Virus record (IMG/VR): IMGVR_UViG_3300028384_000491
Span: 1-43,542 of that record
Strand: one strand, 5' to 3'
DNA from: a virus
DNA: 43,542 nucleotides
Part shown: positions 6,792 through 13,061 of the stretch, in pieces
Position numbering within the stretch: position 1 is the stretch's first letter
Layout of the letters: each line of letters opens with the position of its first letter
Position numbers and translations under genes: made by a program
Notes under the pieces: model-generated
The model's input: only the letters and a program-made list of their open reading frames with translations
Database searches by the model: none
What the model was told of the DNA's origin: nothing

Positions 6792-8501
6792 ATGCAGACA
6801 ACAGAGATCAATGGATTTGCGATTGACGTGTTCAATCAACATAAGCTAGAAGCTGGTAAAAAACAAGGTATTTGTCCTTTATGTTCAGCTGATAGAAAAC
6901 CCAAGAATCAAAAGGCTAAATGCGCGTCTTATGATTGGGAACGGGGTCTCGGTACTTGTCACAACTGTAATTCAACTTTTCAACTGCATACGTATAAACG
7001 TAAAGGTGAAACACAAAAAGTGTATGAACGGCCTAAAGATAAGGTCGTCAAACCGCCAGACAGTAAAGTTGTTGAATGGTTTAAATCAAGAGGTATATCT
7101 CAGCAAACTCTCACTGATCTTAGGGTTGGTGAGGGCGCTGAATATATGCCGCAAACCGGCAAAGCCGAGAACACAATAAAGTTCAATTATTTTATGGGTG
7201 GTGATTTGATTAATATTAAATACCGCGATGGAAGAAAGAACTTTAAATTGTATAAAGGTGCTGAGAAGGTATTTTATAATATAGATAGCATCATTGGTTA
7301 TGAGTATTGCGTTATAGTTGAGGGCGAAATGGATGTGCTGGCTTTACACGAAGCTGGTGTTACAAATGCTATATCAGTTCCTAACGGCGCAACGCTTAAC
7401 ACAAACAACTTAGAATACTTAGACAACTGTATTGATTACTTTGAAGATAAAGAAAAAATAATATTAGCAGTTGATACTGACGAAGCTGGTCAAGCACTGC
7501 AAGCTGAACTTGTAAGACGACTAGGATCTGAGGTTTGTTATTTAGCATCGTTTGATGATTGTAAAGACGCTAACGAATATTTAATAAAGTATGGAACAGA
7601 AAAACTGGTACAGCGTATTACCGGAGCAAGACCGGTACCGCTCGAAAATGTCACGACATTTAGGGACATTGAGGACGAAGTCACGGACTTTGTTCGTAAC
7701 GGGTTTAAGCCTGGATATCAAATTGGTCTTCAAAATTTTGATGACATCTTTTCAACTTATACTGGTCAGTTTATTACTGTTACTGGTATTCCGAGTAGCG
7801 GGAAATCAGATTTTGTCGACCAAATGGTTGTTGGATATAACCAAAACTATGGCTGGAAAACGGCGTTTGCTAGTCCGGAAAATGTACCGACATACCTTCA
7901 CGCACACAAGTTAATGCGTAAGGTTTGGCAAGGTATGCCAAGCAAAGACGATATCGGTAATGACAAATGGAATCAAGTTGCTGATCACTGTAATACAAAC
8001 TTTTTTCATATTGATATGGAGCGGTACACGCTTGAGTCAGTTCTTAAAAAAGGTGCTGAGCTTGTAAAACGTAAAGGTATTAAATGCCTTGTTATTGATC
8101 CATTTAACAAAGTCAGAGACGTTGATTGTAAGACAGAAGACGTTAACCGTTATACAATGGAATATCTACAAAAGATCGAGATATTTGCTAAAAAGTTCGA
8201 TGTGTTAGTATTTATTGTAGCACATCCAACTAAAATGTATAAAGACAAAGATGGAAAAATTGAAGAACCTACGATGTATAATATCAAGGGCGGTGGTGAA
8301 TGGTATGACGCTAGTTATCATGGCATATTGGTGCATAGGAATTATGAAGAAAAAACAGTCAAAGCTAAGGTGCTTAAAGTAAAGTTTCAAAACCTCGGTG
8401 AAAACGGAGCTGAAGCACATTTTAAATGGGAACCTAAGTCTGGTTGTTTTTTACCGCACGAGCCTATAGATATTGGAAATGATAAAATGCCTTGGGAATA
8501 A
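6792..8501 (+). CDS. T7 gp4-type bifunctional primase-helicase
   Basis: Primes lagging strands and unwinds the fork as a hexamer. The 569-residue protein contains a four-Cys zinc ribbon (Cys 28, 31, 56 and 59), a TOPRIM primase domain with VEGE at residues 176-179 and the DTD pair at 228-230, then a RecA/DnaB-type helicase with Walker A GIPSSGKS at 332-339 and Walker B VIDPFNKV with Asp 436. Motif H3-like IVAHPTK and a final Arg-containing segment follow. Size and order match T7 gp4. No DNA polymerase is seen in the window; it may lie left of base 1. Confidence 0.94.
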   Translation: MQTTEINGFAIDVFNQHKLEAGKKQGICPLCSADRKPKNQKAKCASYDWERGLGTCHNCNSTFQLHTYKRKGETQKVYERPKDKVVKPPDSKVVEWFKSRGISQQTLTDLRVGEGAEYMPQTGKAENTIKFNYFMGGDLINIKYRDGRKNFKLYKGAEKVFYNIDSIIGYEYCVIVEGEMDVLALHEAGVTNAISVPNGATLNTNNLEYLDNCIDYFEDKEKIILAVDTDEAGQALQAELVRRLGSEVCYLASFDDCKDANEYLIKYGTEKLVQRITGARPVPLENVTTFRDIEDEVTDFVRNGFKPGYQIGLQNFDDIFSTYTGQFITVTGIPSSGKSDFVDQMVVGYNQNYGWKTAFASPENVPTYLHAHKLMRKVWQGMPSKDDIGNDKWNQVADHCNTNFFHIDMERYTLESVLKKGAELVKRKGIKCLVIDPFNKVRDVDCKTEDVNRYTMEYLQKIEIFAKKFDVLVFIVAHPTKMYKDKDGKIEEPTMYNIKGGGEWYDASYHGILVHRNYEEKTVKAKVLKVKFQNLGENGAEAHFKWEPKSGCFLPHEPIDIGNDKMPWE

Positions 8502-8756
8502 ATGGCATGGGGTAAAAAAGTAAACATGGGTACATATAACGCTACCGAGCACGAATTAAAAGCGTATAGATGGTGTATACGTAATAAAATATACATTGCA
8601 CCAAAAGCTATTACAGAAGCTCGATGGTCTATAACTATTGAGAACAATGGTAGAACTTATGAAGATCCTAATCATTACATTAAAGGTTTAATATGGGAGA
8701 AGATTTACGAATATTATAGATATTATTATGAGAAACAGTTATCACAACGCAAATGA
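8502..8756 (+). CDS. Small hypothetical protein
   Basis: An 84-residue basic, Tyr/Trp-rich protein (TEHELKAYRWCIRNKIYIAPK; later IYEYYRYYYEKQ). The ATG directly follows the TAA of the primase-helicase, so translation is probably coupled. It is not recognised; the aromatic-basic mix could suit nucleic-acid binding, but this is weak. Confidence 0.65.
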   Translation: MAWGKKVNMGTYNATEHELKAYRWCIRNKIYIAPKAITEARWSITIENNGRTYEDPNHYIKGLIWEKIYEYYRYYYEKQLSQRK

Positions 8757-9369
8757 AGCATATGAAGCTTTGTTAAACGAAGTCGTAATGCACGGTGTAG
8801 ACTTTGACAATACAAAAGCTTTATTTAATTGTGGCTTTTATATTTTAGATCCACAAGACAATTACATATCAAATAAACAACGTAATTGGAGTTTAAAGTA
8901 TGCAGAAGCTGAATGGCAATGGTATTTATCTGGTGATCCAAACATTAATAAGTTAGGCGAGCTATATGGCAAAATACCACAAATATGGAAACGTATGGCT
9001 GATGAGCACGGTAATGTTAATTCAAACTATGGTTATCAGTGGAAACGTAAAGCTCAAATAGATTATGTTTGTGCTAAGTTAAAAACAAATAAAAAAACAA
9101 GGCATGCTGCAATATCTATTTACGATGGTAAAGAGTATGATAAATACAAGACAGATACGCCTTGTACTTATGCAATTCAGTTTACAATTATAGATAATCA
9201 ATTATGTATGTCTGTCTACATGCGTTCTAATGACATCTGGTACGGTTTCTGCAATGATCAGTATCAGTTTTCATCATTACAAAAAATGATTGCAGACAGA
9301 CTGAATTTAGAAATAGGTTGGTATTACCACCACGCGCATAATATGCACTTATACAACGATAAATTATGA
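8728..9369 (+). CDS. Thymidylate-synthase-fold enzyme, predicted dCMP hydroxymethylase
   Basis: Predicted to add a one-carbon unit from methylene-tetrahydrofolate to C5 of a pyrimidine nucleotide. The 213-residue protein keeps the TS framework: Glu 62 in EWQWYLSGD, YGYQW at 101-105, catalytic Cys 146 in TPC, phosphate and base contacts Arg 166 and Asp 169 in RSND, and His 207/Tyr 209 in MHLY. Numbering happens to match E. coli ThyA. At the base-recognition site (Asn 177 in ThyA) the residue is Asp 177, as in T4 dCMP hydroxymethylase. The protein also lacks the last ~50 residues of ThyA, including the C-terminal tail that closes for hydride transfer. Both facts argue for dCMP hydroxymethylation over dTMP synthesis. 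Substrate is inference; fold is firm. Confidence 0.78.
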   Translation: MRNSYHNANEAYEALLNEVVMHGVDFDNTKALFNCGFYILDPQDNYISNKQRNWSLKYAEAEWQWYLSGDPNINKLGELYGKIPQIWKRMADEHGNVNSNYGYQWKRKAQIDYVCAKLKTNKKTRHAAISIYDGKEYDKYKTDTPCTYAIQFTIIDNQLCMSVYMRSNDIWYGFCNDQYQFSSLQKMIADRLNLEIGWYYHHAHNMHLYNDKL

Positions 9370-9701
9370 AAAAAACAATTATAATACTTTTACTTATTTT
9401 TTCTTTAAGTATTCAAGCTCAGCAGCAATTTGAAGGATCATGGACAAGCGATACTTCAAGTCACACTACAGTTATAATAGCTAGTGAATATGCTGTATTA
9501 AAAGTTTTTAACTTTAGTTTTGAAGAAGATTCTTATATAGAAGAAGAAATAATAAAACAAGACAATAAAAAGCTTACAACAAGATTATACAATGTAGAAA
9601 ATGGATATGAAGTATTCATTAAATATTATTTTACTAAAGATGATCTTTATTGTAAATTTTCAGGAGACTATAACGGCGTAATTAAAATGTATAAAAAATA
9701 A
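9366..9701 (+). CDS. Small secreted protein with a Bacteroidota-type signal peptide
   Basis: A 111-residue protein with a clear Sec signal peptide: positive start MKKT, hydrophobic core IIILLLIFSLS, and cleavage expected after IQA with QQQ at the mature end. The rest is beta-rich (FEGSW, then short strands) and ends FSGDYNGVIKMYKK, reminiscent of small lipocalin-like or DUF-type host periplasmic proteins. There is no Cys for a lipobox. A phage protein exported in the early block may alter the cell envelope, for instance to block superinfection; this is inference. The ATGA start overlaps the TS-like gene. Confidence 0.72.
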   Translation: MKKTIIILLLIFSLSIQAQQQFEGSWTSDTSSHTTVIIASEYAVLKVFNFSFEEDSYIEEEIIKQDNKKLTTRLYNVENGYEVFIKYYFTKDDLYCKFSGDYNGVIKMYKK

Positions 9702-10492
9702 TGTATTATTTATACCACATACCAGGTAAAAAAATTGGTGTTACACGTGATCTTAATAACAGGGTTACGCGCCAACAAGGTTATAGCGCAGACGAATACG
9801 AAGTTCTACTTACTAGCGATGATATAGATTTTATATCAAACAAGGAAATAGAACTTCAACAGTCTTATGGCTATAAGAAAGATAGAACATTATATAAAAA
9901 TTTATTTAAATCAAATATGAAGATAAACCCAACAGAACAAACAAGTACATTTCCAGTTCCTGTAAACAAACTTAAAGGTCATTTAATGGACAATATAGGT
10001 TTAAAATGGACTACACCACAAGGATATAACTTTGAAATTAAAAAAGAATATATAAGCTGGATAATGGGAAATGTTTCTGAATCTATGTTTAACAACAATA
10101 GATGTTACATTTACAATAAGGCTTTTTATGAAGCCTTTTTTAATCCTAAACATAATCCTAATACTAAATACCCAACAAGTAGTAAAGCTCTTGGTGTATC
10201 AGATAGATTTGAGCAAATAAGACAATGGGCTGAAGATCGTGGTATATACGCTGAAGGAAATTCACATACACAGTATGTTAAACTAATGGAAGAGGCTGGT
10301 GAATTAGCTAAAGCTTTGTTAAATAAAGATGTTTACGAGATTAAAGATGCTATTGGCGATATGGTTGTAGTTTTAACAAACTTAGCGGTGTTAGAAGGTA
10401 TGCAAATTGAAAACTGTATAGATTCGGCATATAACGAAATAGCTAATCGTAAAGGTAAAATGATTAACGGAACATTTGTAAAATCAGCATAA
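9701..10492 (+). CDS. Fusion of a GIY-YIG-like domain and a MazG-like pyrophosphohydrolase
   Basis: The 263-residue protein has two parts. Residues 1-70 look like a GIY-YIG nuclease domain: YYLYH near the start, KKIGV as the second strand, NNRVTRQQ with the Arg, and KEIELQQSYGY with the catalytic-type Glu. Residues about 165-258 are an all-alpha NTP pyrophosphohydrolase of the MazG type: KLMEEAGELAKALL gives the E-x-x-x-E metal set (Glu 197, 198, 201), and IKDAIGDMVVVL gives Asp 216 and Asp 220. The region between is uncharacterised. The MazG part likely hydrolyses a (d)NTP to the monophosphate; the nuclease part may be active or only DNA-binding. An intrinsic-terminator-like hairpin lies inside the coding region at 10118-10141. 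Confidence 0.75.
   Translation: MYYLYHIPGKKIGVTRDLNNRVTRQQGYSADEYEVLLTSDDIDFISNKEIELQQSYGYKKDRTLYKNLFKSNMKINPTEQTSTFPVPVNKLKGHLMDNIGLKWTTPQGYNFEIKKEYISWIMGNVSESMFNNNRCYIYNKAFYEAFFNPKHNPNTKYPTSSKALGVSDRFEQIRQWAEDRGIYAEGNSHTQYVKLMEEAGELAKALLNKDVYEIKDAIGDMVVVLTNLAVLEGMQIENCIDSAYNEIANRKGKMINGTFVKSA
10118..10141 (+). terminator. Terminator-like hairpin inside a coding region
   Basis: Perfect 7-bp inverted repeat AAGGCTT (10118-10124) and AAGCCTT (10131-10137) with a six-base loop, directly followed by four T bases. It has the form of a weak Rho-independent terminator, placed between the two domains of the fusion gene. Translating ribosomes would normally mask it, so it may be fortuitous. Confidence 0.3.
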
Positions 10493-10806
10493 TGAAAATA
10501 AGAACAAAAGATGCAATAGTTCAAGCTGTCTTACGTAAGATGGACGAACGTAGTTTAGTTGGACAACAAAAATACGGAGCAACAATGATGCAAGAAATTG
10601 AAGGTCAAGAAAAAGATCTTAATCGTTTCTTAGTCGATGTTCAAGAAGAATTAATGGATGCGTTATTGTACATTGAAGCTGCTAAGCGTTGTTTACAAGA
10701 TGAAATCGAGGAAGCGATGTTAACACGTATGAATGTTGTAGGACAAAACGGTAATGATGGTTTACACTATCACGATATCGAAGTAAATGAAGAAAATACC
10801 TTATAA
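10492..10806 (+). CDS. MazG-like all-alpha NTP pyrophosphohydrolase
   Basis: A 104-residue helical protein. It has the phage MazG-like pattern: RSLVGQQKYGATM, then LNRFLVDVQEELMDALLYIEAAKR, in which the Glu pair and Asp form the usual metal-binding E-E-x-x-D set. Related phage enzymes hydrolyse dNTPs (T4 dCTPase belongs to the same broad fold). Substrate cannot be read from sequence. It stands next to the fusion protein that carries a second domain of this kind and downstream of the TS-fold enzyme, so a role in shaping the dNTP pool is likely. It overlaps the next gene by 20 bases. Confidence 0.72.
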   Translation: MKIRTKDAIVQAVLRKMDERSLVGQQKYGATMMQEIEGQEKDLNRFLVDVQEELMDALLYIEAAKRCLQDEIEEAMLTRMNVVGQNGNDGLHYHDIEVNEENTL

Positions 10807-11248
10807 ACGAAAACGTAGAAAAAAAGGTCCAGTACAGTCGAAGAAGGTGTCATATGATGGCATCAACTTCGCCTCTGGCTTAGAACGTTATATGTATATG
10901 GCTTTGAAAAAGAATAAAATTAAAGCTAAATACGAAGGAGAAACTTTTGTTTTATTAGCAGGTTTTCATTTTGAAAACGAAGTATATGAAAGACAAGCTA
11001 ACGGAAAGGGTGATTATAAAAATAGAGGTTGCAAACGTATATTACCTATTAAGTATACACCAGATTTTATTGGCGATGATTTTATAATAGAAACAAAAGG
11101 TAGAGCTAACGAGTCTTTTCCAATGCGTTGGAAGTTATTTAAAAGATTAGTTATGACTCAATTTCCTAATGTAACATTGTATAAACCACAAAATCAAAAA
11201 GAATGCGACGAAACAATAAGGTTGATCCTGGACAGGCGAAAAGGATAG
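10787..11248 (+). CDS. PD-(D/E)XK endonuclease, DUF1064-like
   Basis: A 153-residue basic protein. The N-terminus is a Lys/Arg run (KKIPYKRKRRKK). The nuclease core follows: Glu 33 in FASGLERYMY, PDF with Asp 93 in YTPDFIGDD, and the ETK motif (Glu 102, Lys 104). This layout matches small phage endonucleases of the DUF1064 / T7 endonuclease I-like type, which cut branched DNA or help process replication intermediates. The exact substrate is unknown. Three further very small ORFs follow before nrdB. Confidence 0.8.
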   Translation: MKKIPYKRKRRKKGPVQSKKVSYDGINFASGLERYMYMALKKNKIKAKYEGETFVLLAGFHFENEVYERQANGKGDYKNRGCKRILPIKYTPDFIGDDFIIETKGRANESFPMRWKLFKRLVMTQFPNVTLYKPQNQKECDETIRLILDRRKG

Positions 11249-11373
11249 CAAGACAAAAGTACGCTGAAAGACAAATTGATAAGTTTGTAAAATGGAGCTG
11301 GGAGATTAGAGGTAAAGTTAAATATAAAGAATTAGTAGAATTACAAGATCAATATGGAATCAAATGTTATTAA
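11203..11373 (+). CDS. Small basic ORF (56 codons)
   Basis: A 56-residue ORF starting MRRNNKVDPGQAKRIARQK, then WSWEIRGKVKYKELVEL. The sequence looks like a real helical, basic protein. Its ATG lies 46 bases inside the upstream nuclease gene in another frame, and its stop lies just after the next ORF's ATG. Not recognised. Confidence 0.5.
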   Translation: MRRNNKVDPGQAKRIARQKYAERQIDKFVKWSWEIRGKVKYKELVELQDQYGIKCY

Positions 11374-11500
11374 CTACGTTTTAGAAAAATATCCTAAAAC
11401 ATTTAAAAATAAAAACATAATAATAGAAGACAGTGAAACATGCTATTTTGTATCAACAAACAAAGATGAATCACCTTTAATATTAAGTAAGAATATATGA
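11354..11500 (+). CDS. Small ORF (48 codons)
   Basis: A 48-residue ORF, MESNVINYVLEKYPKTF and onward, with ETCYFVSTNKDESPLILS in the second half. It overlaps the upstream ORF by 20 bases and forms an ATGA overlap with the next. Codon use resembles neighbours. Not recognised. Confidence 0.5.
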   Translation: MESNVINYVLEKYPKTFKNKNIIIEDSETCYFVSTNKDESPLILSKNI

Positions 11501-11643
11501 AAGAACCTAAAAAAGTATGGAGCCTTTCAATAGGTACATATCCTGGAGTATTACTAGGTATGAGAACATACCAAGAAGATAATCAAACAACACACGTATT
11601 TTATTTACCTTTTATTGACTTAGCATTAGAAATATATAAATAA
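11497..11643 (+). CDS. Small ORF (48 codons) before nrdB
   Basis: A 48-residue ORF, MKEPKKVWSLSIGTYPGVL and onward, mixes hydrophobic and polar residues and ends LPFIDLALEIYK. The stop overlaps the nrdB start as TAATG, so nrdB translation is probably coupled to it. No known family, though its position next to ribonucleotide reductase is suggestive. Confidence 0.5.
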   Translation: MKEPKKVWSLSIGTYPGVLLGMRTYQEDNQTTHVFYLPFIDLALEIYK

Positions 11644-12611
11644 TGGGATTATTTGATGAACGCATAGCGTATAAACCTTTTGAGTACCCAGAGTATTACA
11701 CAGAAGGTTGGTTAAAACAAGCACAAGCATTTTGGTTACATACAGAAATCTCAATGCAAAGTGATATTAAAGATTGGAAGGAAAAACTAAATGAAAAAGA
11801 GAAGAACTTGGTCGGAAACATATTACTCGGCTTCGCGCAAACAGAATGTGCCGTCTCGGATTATTGGACGCAGAAGGTTGTCGGATGGTTTCCTAAACAT
11901 GAAATACAACAGATGGCAATGATGTTTGGCTCGCAAGAGACAGTACATGCGGTTGCTTATAGTTATTTAAATGAAACATTAAACTTAGAAGATTATGAAG
12001 CGTTTTTGCACGAACCTGCTACAGCACAGAGATTTGATAATCTGGTTGCTTATGACGGTACAAATCCTATTGGTATTGGTAAGTCACTTGCCGTATTTTC
12101 TGCTTTCGCAGAAGGCGTTAGTTTGTATTCAGCTTTTGCTGTTTTATATAGCTTCCAGTTACGTAATTTACTCAAGGGTATTGGACAACAAATGAAATGG
12201 TCTGTAAGAGACGAATCATTACACAGTAAAATGGGTTGTAAGCTTTTCCGCGATATGTGCAGCGAAAATGATCAATTATTGCATTTATGTCGAGAAGATA
12301 TAATAAAAGCTGCAGAAACCATGATAACACTTGAAACTAAATATATAGACAAGATGTTTGAAATGGGTGACATAGAAGGTATAAAAGCTAATGATCTTAA
12401 ACATTTTATAAAAAAGAGAGCAAATGAAAAACTGGTTGAACTTGGTTACATTGACCTTGGCTCGTACTTCGCGTATGACAAGAATGCAGCGTCTAATCTT
12501 GATTGGTTCTATCATCTTACCGGCGGGGTCACTCATACTGATTTTTTCGCAATACGGCCGACGGATTATTCAAAAGCTAACGAAGGCGAAGACTTTGACG
12601 ACATTTGGTGA
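11643..12611 (+). CDS. nrdB: Class I ribonucleotide reductase, small (radical) subunit
   Basis: Holds the di-metal/tyrosyl radical that drives ribonucleotide reduction by NrdA, giving dNTPs for phage replication. The 322-residue protein has all six metal ligands in the expected places: Glu 68, Glu 99 and His 102 (ETVH), Glu 157, Glu 191 and His 194 (ESLH). Tyr 106, four residues after His 102, matches the radical Tyr 122 of E. coli NrdB, so this is not one of the tyrosine-less types. The acidic C-terminus EGEDFDDIW is the tail that docks on the large subunit. It appears fully intact, in contrast with nrdA downstream. Confidence 0.95.
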   Translation: MGLFDERIAYKPFEYPEYYTEGWLKQAQAFWLHTEISMQSDIKDWKEKLNEKEKNLVGNILLGFAQTECAVSDYWTQKVVGWFPKHEIQQMAMMFGSQETVHAVAYSYLNETLNLEDYEAFLHEPATAQRFDNLVAYDGTNPIGIGKSLAVFSAFAEGVSLYSAFAVLYSFQLRNLLKGIGQQMKWSVRDESLHSKMGCKLFRDMCSENDQLLHLCREDIIKAAETMITLETKYIDKMFEMGDIEGIKANDLKHFIKKRANEKLVELGYIDLGSYFAYDKNAASNLDWFYHLTGGVTHTDFFAIRPTDYSKANEGEDFDDIW

Positions 12612-12646
12612 TATAGTAACAGAACAAGAAATATACGAACAATTAT

Positions 12647-12868
12647 ATGAAAAGTCAGAAGAGTAGCAGAGTAGATCTGCTTGAAAAAAAGATACAAGCC
12701 TTGATAGGTGTTGTACAACAACTGCTAGATGAAAACGCTTATTTAAAAGATTTAGCGGTGGGAACATTAGAAACAATTAAATGTATGCCAGATTATGAAG
12801 AAGCAATCGACAAGCTTAAAGCGCAAGTTGCTGAAAAAGCTAGTACAGAGGCGAAGGCTGAAAGCTGA
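12647..12868 (+). CDS. Small coiled-coil protein
   Basis: A 73-residue protein with a heptad-like pattern through LLEKKIQALIGVVQQLLDEN and an Ala/Lys/Glu tail (KAQVAEKASTEAKAES). Predicted to form a helical dimer. It lies between nrdB and nrdA, preceded by 35 non-coding bases. Function unknown. Confidence 0.6.
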   Translation: MKSQKSSRVDLLEKKIQALIGVVQQLLDENAYLKDLAVGTLETIKCMPDYEEAIDKLKAQVAEKASTEAKAES

Positions 12869-13061
12869 AGAACGTCTGGCAATTAGAGTAGGTTACATGG
12901 GCAGTGGTTTTTTAATCGCTGCTCAATGGACTATACAACCTGAGTTATATGTACTAGGGTTTATATGCGTCGTGGTTCAAACGTCATATAGAAAACAATG
13001 GAACCTTGTAGCACTTAATATTAATGGGCTTATTGCCTGGATAACACACTTACTAACATAA
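12795..13061 (+). CDS. Small membrane protein between nrdB and nrdA
   Basis: Up to 88 residues with two hydrophobic segments: GSGFLIAAQWTIQPELYVLG and, after VVVQTSYRKQWN, LVALNINGLIAWITHLL. The frame downstream of 12868 (EERLAIRVGYMGSG) looks conserved, which favours a start before the end of the upstream gene; the only ATG there is 12795, giving an unusual 74-base overlap. If the ATG at 12897 is used the protein is 54 residues. The stop overlaps the nrdA start as TAATG. It would be an inner-membrane protein; role unknown. Confidence 0.55.
   Translation: MKKQSTSLKRKLLKKLVQRRRLKAEERLAIRVGYMGSGFLIAAQWTIQPELYVLGFICVVVQTSYRKQWNLVALNINGLIAWITHLLT

Noticed and set aside
12595-12666. Short frame after nrdB with a possible TTG start, ending IYEQLYEKSEE
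   Set aside because: Only about 23 codons, needs a rare start, and overlaps nrdB and the next gene; too weak to call.
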